Of a stretch of DNA of 64,000 nucleotides, positions 17,200 to 26,402 are shown one piece after another. The stretch lies in the NCBI GenBank assembly GCA_946555465.1, contig CAMNST010000004.1:1-64000 (forward strand), in the 5' to 3' direction. Under the pieces are notes generated by a model. It was not told the origin of the DNA and did not search any database. It worked only from the letters and a program-made list of their open reading frames with translations. This DNA comes from an uncultured Clostridia bacterium. GTDB taxonomy: Bacteria > Bacillota > Clostridia > Oscillospirales > Acutalibacteraceae. A program made the translations under genes and the position numbers. How positions within the stretch are numbered: position 1 is the stretch's first letter; every line of letters starts with the position of its first letter.

Positions 17200-18705
17200 A
17201 TGGCTACTGAAGTTAAAGAACAAAAAAAGTACATGAAGAAGTCTGAGATCCTAACATTCGGTATAGGTCTTTTCGGCGTTGCGTTGTTAACGGGCTGGAT
17301 GCCGGACTATACTACCACATTCTTCGCAGACTTCGCATTCAAGGGCACAGGTATTGATCCTGCACAACTTGCAAATATTGTTCCGATGGTATTTGGCGTT
17401 GCAGGTTTTGTTGGTGCTATTTGTGAACTTGTTATCGGTATTCTTGTTGACCGAACAAAAACAAGACTCGGCAAGGTTAAACCTTGGGTAGGTTTCGGCG
17501 CAATTCCTCTTGCAATTATTTCGCTTTTGGTATTTGTTGCTCCAAGCACAAAAAGTTTAACCATTGCATCAGTATGGATGTTTATTATCTATGCTCTTTA
17601 TACCGCTGTTTCATGTGCGGTTGAATCTCCGTCAAACTGTTTCGGCGCTCTTTGTTCGCCGAATCCTGAAGAACGAGGCGATGCTATTTCAATCGCGTCA
17701 TTCCTTCGTTCTGTCGGACAGTCAGGCGGTCAGGTGGTTATTATTGTTGTCGGTGCAGTTATGAAGGCTCTCATGGGCAGTCAGCAGTTTAAAAATGCTG
17801 AAGGTCAGGGTCTTGACCTTATTGTTTCAACAGCAATATGTGCCCTGGGTATGATTATTTTTGTAATGATTTTCTTTGCAAATAACAAAGAACGTGTTCC
17901 TTACACATCTGAAAAGGTTTCTCTTGCAGAGTCAATCAAACTTGTATTTACAAACAAAAACCTTCTTATGGTATCGCTTACAAAAGTAGCCGGTTTCGGC
18001 AGAGGCGTATACGGAACGGTTTCTCTTTACATAGCAATTTACCTTCTCGGTTCAAAAGGACTTAAACTTGCACTTATGCTTCCAATGGGTATAGGTACTG
18101 CAGTAGGTATGCTTATTGTTAAGAAGGTTCTTAAAAAGTTCTCAACAAAACAGACATTTATTATTTTCTGTATTTACGGTGCATCATCTCTTGCAATTCT
18201 GTTTATCGTTTCCAAGGTTGTAGGATTTAACTCAACACTTGTTGTTCCGTTCCTTATCCTCAACTTCTTCTGCGGTTTGCAGCATGGTAACACAAATGTT
18301 ACGCCTAATATTATGATTGCCGATTGCGTTGATGAAATGGAATATAAGACAGGCAAGAGACAGGAAGGTCTTGCTTATGCCGGTTATGGTCTTTTCTCAA
18401 AAATTGCATCTGCATTCACAAAGTACCTTGGACCATTCCTTGTGTATACATGGTCAGGTTATGCAATTTCTAAAGATCCTAACATTGCATATGCAACACA
18501 GACAGACGATACACTGTCAAAATTCCTTGCAATTTATACAATTATTCCTGCAATCTTTGTTCTTCTTCAGGCTGTTCCGATTTTCTTCTATGATATGGTC
18601 GGCGAAAAGAAAGAAAGAATCACTGCTGCCCTTGCTGAAAAGAGAGCATCTCAAATGCAGGAAACCGAATCCGATGATTCTGCAGATGCAGATGTAGCAG
18701 AATAA
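17200..18705 (+). CDS. GPH-family (MelB-like) symporter
   Basis: A 501-residue membrane protein of about 12 helices, with the cation-site loop ELVIGILVDRTKTRLGKVKP near residues 71-90 and the late-loop motif IADCVDEMEYKTGKRQEG near 375-392, both hallmarks of the glycoside-pentoside-hexuronide class. The C-terminal tail is charged and acidic. The ribosome site AAAGGGG lies 8 bp above ATG. It is followed 13 bp later by a membrane-anchored protein of unknown function. No enzyme gene is linked, so the sugar cannot be guessed. Confidence 0.82.
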   Translation: MATEVKEQKKYMKKSEILTFGIGLFGVALLTGWMPDYTTTFFADFAFKGTGIDPAQLANIVPMVFGVAGFVGAICELVIGILVDRTKTRLGKVKPWVGFGAIPLAIISLLVFVAPSTKSLTIASVWMFIIYALYTAVSCAVESPSNCFGALCSPNPEERGDAISIASFLRSVGQSGGQVVIIVVGAVMKALMGSQQFKNAEGQGLDLIVSTAICALGMIIFVMIFFANNKERVPYTSEKVSLAESIKLVFTNKNLLMVSLTKVAGFGRGVYGTVSLYIAIYLLGSKGLKLALMLPMGIGTAVGMLIVKKVLKKFSTKQTFIIFCIYGASSLAILFIVSKVVGFNSTLVVPFLILNFFCGLQHGNTNVTPNIMIADCVDEMEYKTGKRQEGLAYAGYGLFSKIASAFTKYLGPFLVYTWSGYAISKDPNIAYATQTDDTLSKFLAIYTIIPAIFVLLQAVPIFFYDMVGEKKERITAALAEKRASQMQETESDDSADADVAE

Positions 18706-18718
18706 GGAGGGGTTAGAT

Positions 18719-19732
18719 ATGGCTAAAAAAGAATTTAAAGCAGGTCTTTATGCAGTTGTATCAGGCGTAATTGTTGCTGCTTTGTTAGTTGTTATTACGA
18801 TTTTTGCTTACACAGCAAGATATAACGGTTTTGATGCTGAAAAAGTTGCAGCAGTTTATGTTGACACGATTGTTCAAAACGGTGATGGTTATAATGCTTA
18901 TAAAAATTCACTTGTTGCTAAAAATCAGAAATACGGTGATTTTATCAGAGCCGCATATATGGCGCCTTATGTAAATGACGGTGATGATGTTGCCAAGGCC
19001 GAATTTGTCGGCACAGGTAATGAAGAAGAGGCTGCCGCTATTGATAAGGTTTACGGCACAATGTATGATTATTATGTTGAACTTCTTAAAACTTATGGTT
19101 TTGATGATTATGACAATGTGTTTGACAAATATTTTGCAAAACTTGTTGAAGTAAGAAAAGAAGTTTACGGCGATGATTATATGGATACCGAGTATATGTT
19201 CGGCGCATTTGAGGCGAATGTTCTTTCTTACGGACAGAGTCTTACAGGAACAGAAGAAGTTCTCGGTGCCGATGATAAAACCGTTGTTCAGGAGGCTTCA
19301 ACCGGCATTTATCAGGAAATGTTCGGCGAGGATTACACATTTACAACAACAGTTAAGAGTTGTGAAGAACTTACTGATGATGATTTAACGCAGTATATCG
19401 CTGCTTATAAGGAGAGAATTACACCTGTTTCACAGATGGGTGAGGCTAAGGCGGATAAGTTTAACCTTCAGGATACAGAAAAGGAAAAGAAAATACTTTT
19501 CATTAAAACAACTGAAAAAATCAATACAAGATCAAGTATGATTGATTCTGTTGCAAATCTTGATAATTCTGAAAGTATAACTGCTGTTGCAAAGTGCGTT
19601 GTTGATGTTACGACTGCAGATGGAACTGTAGTGGCAACTCAGGAATTATATGTTGTTCAGATTGGTAATACATGGTATGTTGATAACACAAATATTGACA
19701 CAGATTCCCTTTACCTTGCTCTTGACAAATAA
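18719..19732 (+). CDS. Membrane-anchored acidic protein of unknown function
   Basis: A 337-residue protein with a short basic N-terminus (MAKKEFK), one strong membrane helix at about residues 10-33 and a long acidic outside domain. I do not recognise the family. The domain is mainly helical at 40-215 (many Asp/Glu/Tyr, with DYYVELLKTYGFDDYDN) and ends in a beta-rich part near 280-337 (QELYVVQIGNTWYVDN) that resembles the last strands of NTF2-like folds. It lies 13 bp behind the transporter, with an AGGAGG ribosome site, and before a strong terminator, so the two form one operon. It may be an outside accessory subunit, which is inference. Confidence 0.7.
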   Translation: MAKKEFKAGLYAVVSGVIVAALLVVITIFAYTARYNGFDAEKVAAVYVDTIVQNGDGYNAYKNSLVAKNQKYGDFIRAAYMAPYVNDGDDVAKAEFVGTGNEEEAAAIDKVYGTMYDYYVELLKTYGFDDYDNVFDKYFAKLVEVRKEVYGDDYMDTEYMFGAFEANVLSYGQSLTGTEEVLGADDKTVVQEASTGIYQEMFGEDYTFTTTVKSCEELTDDDLTQYIAAYKERITPVSQMGEAKADKFNLQDTEKEKKILFIKTTEKINTRSSMIDSVANLDNSESITAVAKCVVDVTTADGTVVATQELYVVQIGNTWYVDNTNIDTDSLYLALDK

Positions 19733-19750
19733 ATGAATCATTAATAAAAA

Positions 19751-19790
19751 GAACTGTTTCGGTGCAGGCTGAAACAGTTCTTTCTATTTT
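19751..19790 (+). terminator. Terminator of the transporter operon
   Basis: A 10-bp stem GAACTGTTTC (19751-19760) / GAAACAGTTC (19771-19780), then TTTCTATTTTG. Confidence 0.8.
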
Positions 19791-19802
19791 GTCTTATAAA
19801 AG

Positions 19803-19840
19803 AAAACTGCACAGTTTTATAGAACTGTGCAGTTTTTTGT
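19803..19840. terminator. Bidirectional terminator, ends hydCBA
   Basis: A perfect 14-bp stem AAAACTGCACAGTT / AACTGTGCAGTTTT with loop TTATAG. T runs follow on both strands, so it backs up the plus-strand terminator and ends the minus-strand hydrogenase operon. Confidence 0.8.
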
Positions 19841-19857
19841 TTTATTATGCAGTTATA

Positions 19858-21573
19858 TTAATACTTGCTTCTTTCTCTGTATGTTGTGTGAAGCAGGTGG
19901 TGTGCCTTTTTGCTGTTAGGTTCACCAAGGAATTCGTCGTAGAGTTTCTTTATAACAGGAGAGTCATGAGATTTTCTTAAATCCATATTAGCATCCTGGT
20001 CATAAAGTGCTTTTGCACGAAGACCTTTAATATCAACTGTGTTTCTTATTGCATCGTTCTGAACAGGCTGTCCGCCGCCGTTAATACAGCCGCCCGGGCA
20101 AGCCATAATTTCTATGAACTGGTATGGTGAAGTGCCGTTTTTGACCATATCACAGAGTTTTGATGCATTCTTAAGTCCGGATGTAACAGCAACTTTAATT
20201 TCTGTTCCTGCTACATTATAGGTAGCCTCGCGTATACCATCAATACCGCGCACTTCTTCAAAGTCGGTTTTTTCAAAACTTCCGTCAAGCATTACTGCTG
20301 CAGTACGAAGTGCAGCCTCCATAACGCCGCCGGTTGCGCCGAAGATTGCGCCGGCACCTGATGCGGTTTCAAACGGAGAGTCAAATTCTTCATCAGGGAG
20401 ATTGTTGAAGTTAATGGCTGCTCCGCTTATCATCTGACCGAGTTCGCGTGTGGTAAGAGCAACATCAACATCGCCCATGAGAGCCGGTCTTGTAACTTCA
20501 AATTTCTTTGCGGTACAAGGAATAACAGATACAACAAAGAGATTTTCAGGATCAATTCCGTTTCTTTCACAGTAATATGATTTTAACAAGGCACCAAACA
20601 TACCCTGCGGCGATTTGCAACTTGAAAGATTTGGCAGGAGTTCGGGATAATAATGCTCTGCATATTTAACCCATCCCGGGCAGCATGATGTAAACATCGG
20701 CAGTGTTTTGCCTTCTTTAATTCTGTCAACAAGTTCTGCTGCTTCTTCCATAATTGTAAGATCGGCAGTCACATCCATATCAAAGCATGCATCTGCACCG
20801 AGTCTTCTGATGGCAGCAGGAAGTTTCTTTTCAACATTTGTTCCGATTGGAAGATCAAATTCTTCGCCGAGAGTTGCACGGATTGCAGGAGCAGTGAAAA
20901 ATACAACTTTCTTATCGGGATTGGCAATAGCCTCCCAGACATCAGGCACATTTGTTTTTTCATAAAGTGCACCTACGGGGCAGGCAACAACGCACTGGCC
21001 GCAGCCAACGCAGGAAACTTCGTTGAGCGGCTTGTCATAAGCACAGCCGATTGTCTTTTTGAATCCTCTCTGACGAGGACCGATAACACCTATATTCTGA
21101 TTGCTGCAGGCTGCAACGCATCTCATACAGTGGATACACTTGTTGTTATCTCTTACAATATAAGGGGATGTTAAATCAACAGGTACAAGTTCGTCTGTTG
21201 ATGGGAATCTGTCTTCATCAACACCATAGTCTTTACAGAGTTTCTGAAGTTCACAGCGGTTTGAACGAACGCATGAAAGGCATTTTTTATGGTGCTCTGA
21301 AAGGAGCAGTTCAAGAGTGGTTCTTCTTGAGGCACGAACTTTCGGGGTGTTTGTCCAAACTTCAAGACCTTCTGCAACGGGATAAACACAAGAAGCAACA
21401 AGGCTTTTTGCACCCTTTACCTCAACAACGCAAACACGGCAGGCACCGATGCAGTTAATATCTTTAAGATAGCAGAGAGAAGGAATATCTATTCCGGCAA
21501 GTCTTGCGGCTTCAATAATTGTTGAACCCTCTTCTGCCTGTACGGGAATACCGTTAATTTTTAAGTTTACCAT
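19858..21573 (-). CDS. hydA: [FeFe] hydrogenase large subunit HydA (trimeric, probably bifurcating)
   Basis: A 571-residue protein ordered as: plant-type 2Fe-2S domain (C34, C45, C48, C62), a His-ligated cluster (HHKKCLSC region near 95), two 4Fe-4S clusters (CIHCMRCVAAC and CVGCGQCVVACP, 145-205), then the H-cluster domain. H-cluster motifs are FTSCCPGW (L1), IPCTAKKFE (L2) and MACPGGCINGGGQP (L3). The small-subunit tail is fused at the C-terminus. L2 has Ile where Met is normal. It follows hydB by 13 bp. With HydB and HydC it should make H2 from NADH and reduced ferredoxin together. HydEFG maturases are not in the window. Confidence 0.95.
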   Translation of the reverse strand: MVNLKINGIPVQAEEGSTIIEAARLAGIDIPSLCYLKDINCIGACRVCVVEVKGAKSLVASCVYPVAEGLEVWTNTPKVRASRRTTLELLLSEHHKKCLSCVRSNRCELQKLCKDYGVDEDRFPSTDELVPVDLTSPYIVRDNNKCIHCMRCVAACSNQNIGVIGPRQRGFKKTIGCAYDKPLNEVSCVGCGQCVVACPVGALYEKTNVPDVWEAIANPDKKVVFFTAPAIRATLGEEFDLPIGTNVEKKLPAAIRRLGADACFDMDVTADLTIMEEAAELVDRIKEGKTLPMFTSCCPGWVKYAEHYYPELLPNLSSCKSPQGMFGALLKSYYCERNGIDPENLFVVSVIPCTAKKFEVTRPALMGDVDVALTTRELGQMISGAAINFNNLPDEEFDSPFETASGAGAIFGATGGVMEAALRTAAVMLDGSFEKTDFEEVRGIDGIREATYNVAGTEIKVAVTSGLKNASKLCDMVKNGTSPYQFIEIMACPGGCINGGGQPVQNDAIRNTVDIKGLRAKALYDQDANMDLRKSHDSPVIKKLYDEFLGEPNSKKAHHLLHTTYRERSKY

Positions 21574-21586
21574 TTTTATTCCCTCC

Positions 21587-23488
21587 TTATTTCTTCTCTA
21601 TTGCATTGAAGTGACAGTTGCTCATACACAAACCGCACTTAATACATTTGTCAGCATCAATAACATGAGGCTGTTTAACGTTTCCTGTGATTGCTCCGAC
21701 AGGACACTGACGCGCACAAAGAGTACAGCCCTTACATTTTTCCGGATCAATGGTGAATGAAAGCAAAGCCTTGCAGACACCGGCAGGACAGTGTTTATTC
21801 TTAATATGTGCAATATATTCGTCTCCGAATGCATTCATTGTGGAAAGAATCGGGTTAGCCGCAGTCTGACCCAATGCGCAGAGAGAAGAATTCTTCATGT
21901 GATTTGCAAGTTCCTGAATTTTATCAAGATCTTCCATCGTTGCCTTACCTTCGGTAATAAGAGTAAGGTAATCAAGCAATTTCTTTGTTCCGATACGGCA
22001 CGGTGTGCATTTGCCGCAGGATTCATCAACGGTGAATTCAAGATAGAATTTTGAAATGTCTACCATACAGGTGTCTTCATCAAGAATAATCATACCGCCT
22101 GAACCCATCATTGAACCAATCTGAACAAGGTTATCATAGTCGATAGGAACATCAAGATATTCAGCAGAGATACATCCGCCTGAAGGTCCGCCTGTCTGAG
22201 CGGCCTTGAATTTTTTGCCGTTTGGAATACCACCGCCGATTTCTTCAACGATTTCACGGATAGTGGTTCCCATAGGAACTTCAACAAGACCTACGTTGTT
22301 TATTTTTCCGCCGAGAGCAAATACTTTTGTACCCTTTGAATTTTCGGTGCCTATTGATGAATACCAGTCGGCACCTTTGTTGATAATAGGTGCAATATTT
22401 GCATAAGTTTCAACATTGTTTAAAATAGTCGGTTTTCCGAAAAGACCTTTGATAGCAGGGAACGGCGGTCTTGGGCGGGGTTCGCCTCTGTGGCCTTCGA
22501 TTGAGGTCATAAGAGCAGTTTCCTCACCGCAGACAAATGCTCCTGCACCGAGTCTGATTTCAATGTCAAATTCAAAATCAGTTCCGAGAATGTTTTTGCC
22601 TAAAAGGCCGTATTCCTTAGCCTGATTGATTGCAATTTTAAGTCTTTCAACCGCGATAGGATATTCTGCACGAACATAAACATAACCCTGTTTTGAACCG
22701 ATTGTGTAACCGGCTATTGCCATAGCCTCAATTAATGAGTGAGGGTCACCTTCAAGAACGCTTCGGTCCATAAATGCACCCGGGTCACCTTCGTCGGCAT
22801 TGCAGCAGACATATTTTGTTTCGTTATCCTGTGCCATTGCAAAGGACCATTTTCTTCCGGTAGGGAAGCCGGCGCCTCCGCGACCTCTGAGACCCGCACG
22901 AAGAAGTTCATCAACAACTTTCTGAGGTTTCATAGTTGTAAGAACTTTAGCAAGAGCCTGATATGCATCAACAGCGATTGCCTCTTCAATATCTTCAGGG
23001 TCAATTACGCCGCAGTTTCTGAGGGCGATACGCATCTGCTTTTTATAGAAAGCAGTTTCGGAAAGCGGGATTGTAGAACCGTCAGTATGTACCGTTTCGG
23101 CATAGAGATATTTCTTAACCGGTTCACCGCCCGGTACAAGGTGAGTTGATACAATTTCAGGTATTTCGTTCGGAGTTACCTGAGAATAGAAAGAACCTTC
23201 AGGATAAACAATCATAATCGGGCCCAATGAGCAGAGACCGAAGCAACCTGTTTTTATTACAAGAACATCGTCAAGATTGTTGTTTTTAAGTTCTTCTTCC
23301 AGTTTTTCTATAACCTTTTTTGAACCTGAAGAAGTACAGCCTGTACCTCCGCAAACGAGAACCTGTTTTCTGTATCCTGTTGCAGCGGCAAGTTTTTCGC
23401 CTTCGCTTGCAACAATTTTTCTAACAGTGACTAAGTCGTGCTTTTTTGCACGCAGGTCATTTAACTGTTCAACTGATGTGATTTTCAT
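21587..23488 (-). CDS. hydB: NADH-binding flavoprotein subunit HydB (NuoF-like) of the [FeFe] hydrogenase
   Basis: A 633-residue protein in three parts. Residues 30-130 are a thioredoxin-like 2Fe-2S domain (VCGGTGCTSSG and TGCFGLCSLGP). The middle is the NuoF core with the FMN/NADH site GRGGAGFPTGRKW near 200 and GAGAFVCGEETAL near 320, and the 4Fe-4S site ESCGKCTPCRIG near 490. The C-terminus adds two 4Fe-4S motifs (CKGCTLCARQCP and CIKCGLCMSNCH). This is the standard layout of the beta subunit of bifurcating hydrogenases. It overlaps hydC by ATGA and precedes hydA. Confidence 0.95.
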   Translation of the reverse strand: MKITSVEQLNDLRAKKHDLVTVRKIVASEGEKLAAATGYRKQVLVCGGTGCTSSGSKKVIEKLEEELKNNNLDDVLVIKTGCFGLCSLGPIMIVYPEGSFYSQVTPNEIPEIVSTHLVPGGEPVKKYLYAETVHTDGSTIPLSETAFYKKQMRIALRNCGVIDPEDIEEAIAVDAYQALAKVLTTMKPQKVVDELLRAGLRGRGGAGFPTGRKWSFAMAQDNETKYVCCNADEGDPGAFMDRSVLEGDPHSLIEAMAIAGYTIGSKQGYVYVRAEYPIAVERLKIAINQAKEYGLLGKNILGTDFEFDIEIRLGAGAFVCGEETALMTSIEGHRGEPRPRPPFPAIKGLFGKPTILNNVETYANIAPIINKGADWYSSIGTENSKGTKVFALGGKINNVGLVEVPMGTTIREIVEEIGGGIPNGKKFKAAQTGGPSGGCISAEYLDVPIDYDNLVQIGSMMGSGGMIILDEDTCMVDISKFYLEFTVDESCGKCTPCRIGTKKLLDYLTLITEGKATMEDLDKIQELANHMKNSSLCALGQTAANPILSTMNAFGDEYIAHIKNKHCPAGVCKALLSFTIDPEKCKGCTLCARQCPVGAITGNVKQPHVIDADKCIKCGLCMSNCHFNAIEKK

Positions 23489-23988
23489 TCAGTCTCACCT
23501 CCGTCGTTTATATAACTGTCAAGAATTTTGTCAACATCATCCGGTGTAAGTTTACCGTACACCTCGTCACCTATCATAATAACAGGTGCAAGTCCGCATG
23601 CGCCTACGCAGCGGCAGGAGTCAATGCTGAATTTTCTGTCCGGAGTGCATTCACCGCTTTTGATACCGAGTTTGTTCTCGATGGCTTCAAGAACTTTGTC
23701 GGAACCCTTAACGTAACAGGCAGTTCCGAGACATACGGAAATTTTATTTTCACCTTTTGGTGTAAGGCTGAACTGACTGTAGAAAGTTGCAACGCCGTAA
23801 ACCTCTGAAAGGGAAACATCAAGAGCATCAGCAATCATACGCAGAACCTCGATGGGTAAGTAGCCGTATATTTCCTGTGCTTCCTGAAGAATAGGCATCA
23901 TTTTACCGGGAACATCTTTGTTTTTTTCAAAAACTTCTCTGAGCATTTCTTCCTGCTCGGGTGTTCCTTCAAAAGCAAGAATTTCCAT
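23485..23988 (-). CDS. hydC: 2Fe-2S subunit HydC (NuoE-like) of the [FeFe] hydrogenase
   Basis: A 167-residue NuoE-type thioredoxin-fold protein. The four cysteine ligands are in SVCLGTACYVKG and DSCRCVGACGLAP. The start is ATG 23988, 6 bp behind AGAGGT. The ATG at 23994 is too close to it, and the track-length extension to 24114 would run through the promoter and terminator. Its stop overlaps the hydB start, so the three genes are translated together. It passes electrons between the NADH site and HydA. Confidence 0.93.
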   Translation of the reverse strand: MEILAFEGTPEQEEMLREVFEKNKDVPGKMMPILQEAQEIYGYLPIEVLRMIADALDVSLSEVYGVATFYSQFSLTPKGENKISVCLGTACYVKGSDKVLEAIENKLGIKSGECTPDRKFSIDSCRCVGACGLAPVIMIGDEVYGKLTPDDVDKILDSYINDGGETE

Positions 23989-24028
23989 ATTCATACCTCT
24001 CTTTTTTATTTTTAGAATGAGTGAAGAA

Positions 24029-24057
24029 ATTATATCATATAAGATAAAAAAACACAA
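24029..24057 (-). promoter_or_regulatory. Promoter of hydCBA
   Basis: Minus strand TTGTGT (24057-24052), 17-bp spacer and TATAAT (24034-24029). The -35 overlaps the foot of the upstream terminator. Confidence 0.7.
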
Positions 24058-24092
24058 TAAAATTGATAATTTTTTATCAATTTTATTGTGTT
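24051..24092 (-). terminator. Terminator of the ech-hyp operon
   Basis: A perfect 19-bp stem (24051-24069 with 24074-24092), loop TTTT, very AT-rich. On the minus strand it is followed by seven T. Confidence 0.75.
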
Positions 24093-24127
24093 TGCACAAA
24101 AAACGACCTTGCATATTAGTTATTTAT

Positions 24128-25108
24128 TTAACATATTCGCGGAAGTCCCTCTCCAAAAAGGACATTTATCGTCCTTTTTCCTCCAATTTTGGTTAAAAGT
24201 GTAACCCCTGAACCCGATTTAACTTTACCTATAATGGCGGCATTTTCACCGTATCGGCATTTTTTTATTATTTTAACCGCGGTTTCAGCCTGTTCCATCG
24301 GCATAACAGCAACAAGTTTACCCTCATTTCCCATATGGAATATGTCAAGACCAAGTATTTTTGAAAATGCTTTTACTTCCTCATCAACAGGTATTTTTTC
24401 TTCATCAAGTTCAATATTTACTTTTGAGGCGGCGGCAAGTTCGTTGAGAACAGTGCCGAGTCCGCCTCTTGTAACATCTCGCATACAGTGAATTTCAATT
24501 CCTGCCTTCAGCATTTTTGAAACCATTTTACCAAGAGGGGCATTATCTGATTTTATATTGTTTTCAATATTCATTCGTGCCGAAAGAATTGCTGCATGAT
24601 GATCGCCCAAATTTCCGCTTACAACAACAGCATCTCCGTTTCGCAGATTGGTTGAAACAATATCGGTGCTTTCCTTTACAAAGCCGACGCCGGTTGTGTT
24701 TATATAAATTCCTCCGCTGCCCTCAATTACTTTTGTGTCTCCGCAGATGACGGTTACACCGGCTTCTTCTGCCGTCTGTGAAATTGATTTTGCGATAAGT
24801 TCAAGTATATCGGTATCCGCACCCTCTTCAATGATAAATGCAGTTGTAATGTATTTAGGCACTGCGCCGCGCATAAGAAGATCATTAACTGTTCCGCAGA
24901 CACAGAGCCTGCCGATATTTCCGCCTTTAAACACAAGGGGCGTAACAACAAAAGAGTCGGTTGTTACGGCAATTTTTGGATAACCGTCAACAACGGCACT
25001 GTCTTCCATCATATTAAGGATAGGATTGGAAAAATATTTTGCAAAAACTTTGTCTATAAGTTCGCTTGTTGATTTTCCGCCGCTTCCGTGAGCAAGTGTA
25101 ATCTTCAT
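24128..25108 (-). CDS. hypE: Hydrogenase maturation protein HypE
   Basis: A 326-residue protein of the AIR-synthase/SelD fold, opening AHGSGGKSTSELI (residues 5-17). It ends PRIC, the invariant C-terminal cysteine that carries the thiocarbamate and is dehydrated to the cyanide ligand of the [NiFe] site. HypE works with HypF and passes cyanide to HypCD. It is the last gene of the ech-hyp operon, 26 bp after hypD. Confidence 0.96.
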   Translation of the reverse strand: MKITLAHGSGGKSTSELIDKVFAKYFSNPILNMMEDSAVVDGYPKIAVTTDSFVVTPLVFKGGNIGRLCVCGTVNDLLMRGAVPKYITTAFIIEEGADTDILELIAKSISQTAEEAGVTVICGDTKVIEGSGGIYINTTGVGFVKESTDIVSTNLRNGDAVVVSGNLGDHHAAILSARMNIENNIKSDNAPLGKMVSKMLKAGIEIHCMRDVTRGGLGTVLNELAAASKVNIELDEEKIPVDEEVKAFSKILGLDIFHMGNEGKLVAVMPMEQAETAVKIIKKCRYGENAAIIGKVKSGSGVTLLTKIGGKRTINVLFGEGLPRIC

Positions 25109-25134
25109 ATTCTGTCCTCGCTGATTAATTAAAT

Positions 25135-26178
25135 TTATGATTTACGGTTGTTGATATAATAATGAAAGCAGGAGCCTTCGTTTGACACCATACAGGCTCC
25201 CTGGGGATTTTCGGGTGTGCATATTTTTCCGAACAGTCTGCATTCATTCGGAGATTTGAGCCCCGTAATAACTTTGCCGCAGATGCATCCTTTGTTTTTT
25301 GCACGGTCTTCTGTAAGATTTCTGCTGCCGGCATCATATTTTTCATATTCTTTTTTGAGAGCCATACCGGAGTTATTTATATATCCCAGTCCGCGCCATG
25401 CTGCACCGCAGACTTCAAAATATTTATTTACAGTTTTTTTTGCAGTTTTATTTCCGCTGTCAGTAACGGCAGATTTGTATAAATTCAGAACCTGACCCTT
25501 TCCTTTCAGTTTTGTAAGGGCATAAATTGATGCAAGCAGTTCTTCACCCCTGAATCCGCTTACAACAAAGGGGAGGCGGTATTTTTCTGCAAGAGGTTTA
25601 AAAATATATGCTCCTGTTATGACGCTGACATGACCGGGTGCAATAAATCCGTCAATTTTTTCTCCGCTTTCACACAGCGTTTCAATAGCGGCGGGCATGG
25701 TTTTTAATGCTGTAAGAAATTTTATATTACCGATTTTTTCACTGATGATTTTTTCAAGAAGAACAGCATAAATCGGCGTTGTTGTTTCAAAGCCGACTGC
25801 AGCAAAAATAAATGTTTTTTCTTCTTCTTTTTTTGCGATATCAATTATCTCAAACGGTGAGTAAACCATCCTGACATCACCGCCCATTGATTTGGTATCC
25901 TGAAGAGCAAGTTCTGTTCCGGGAACTCTTATCATATCGCCAAAGGTTACCACACAGGTATCGGGCTGAAGTGACAGTTCACATAGTTTGTCAATATAAC
26001 TTGCAACTGTTACACATACAGGGCAGCCCGGACCGCTTATCAGTTTTATCTTGCTGCTGAGGATTGACGGTATACCGTTTTCGCTTATGGCGGCGGTATG
26101 CGTTCCGCAGACCTCCATAAAAGTAATGTTATCTCCGTTATATTCGCTTAAATATTTTGTTATATTCTTAATATCCAT
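25135..26178 (-). CDS. hypD: Hydrogenase maturation protein HypD
   Basis: A 347-residue Fe-S protein. Conserved motifs are EVCGTHTAAISENG near residue 22, GPGCPVCVT near 50 and the C-terminal cluster ligands (CGKVITG, CRLFGKICTPENPQGACMVS). HypD with HypC holds the iron while CN and CO are added. AGGTGA precedes the ATG. It lies 9 bp after hypC. Confidence 0.96.
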   Translation of the reverse strand: MDIKNITKYLSEYNGDNITFMEVCGTHTAAISENGIPSILSSKIKLISGPGCPVCVTVASYIDKLCELSLQPDTCVVTFGDMIRVPGTELALQDTKSMGGDVRMVYSPFEIIDIAKKEEEKTFIFAAVGFETTTPIYAVLLEKIISEKIGNIKFLTALKTMPAAIETLCESGEKIDGFIAPGHVSVITGAYIFKPLAEKYRLPFVVSGFRGEELLASIYALTKLKGKGQVLNLYKSAVTDSGNKTAKKTVNKYFEVCGAAWRGLGYINNSGMALKKEYEKYDAGSRNLTEDRAKNKGCICGKVITGLKSPNECRLFGKICTPENPQGACMVSNEGSCFHYYINNRKS

Positions 26179-26187
26179 ATTGTCACC

Positions 26188-26400
26188 TTACAGATTTTCA
26201 AGTTCTTCAAAAATATCAAGCATATTTTTTGCCTCATCTTCAGGCAGAACCTGAATAATAAGCCCGGCATGAACAAGAACCCAGTCGCCGATTTTTGTAT
26301 CAACTATGCCTTTGTCGGCATTTACTTTATTTCCGTTGTAATCAATGACAGCCGTGTTATTCTTTATTTCAATAACTCTGCCGGGTGCTGCAACACACAT
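26188..26400 (-). CDS. hypC: Hydrogenase maturation chaperone HypC
   Basis: A 70-residue protein beginning MCVAAPGRVIEI. The N-terminal Cys2 is the invariant residue that binds iron with HypD and the large subunit. The family is small (70-90 residues) with an OB-like fold, and GDWVLVHAGLIIQVL near 40 is typical. Start at 26400 with GAGGAAT before it, 2 bp after hypF. Confidence 0.95.
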   Translation of the reverse strand: MCVAAPGRVIEIKNNTAVIDYNGNKVNADKGIVDTKIGDWVLVHAGLIIQVLPEDEAKNMLDIFEELENL

Positions 26401-26402
26401 TT

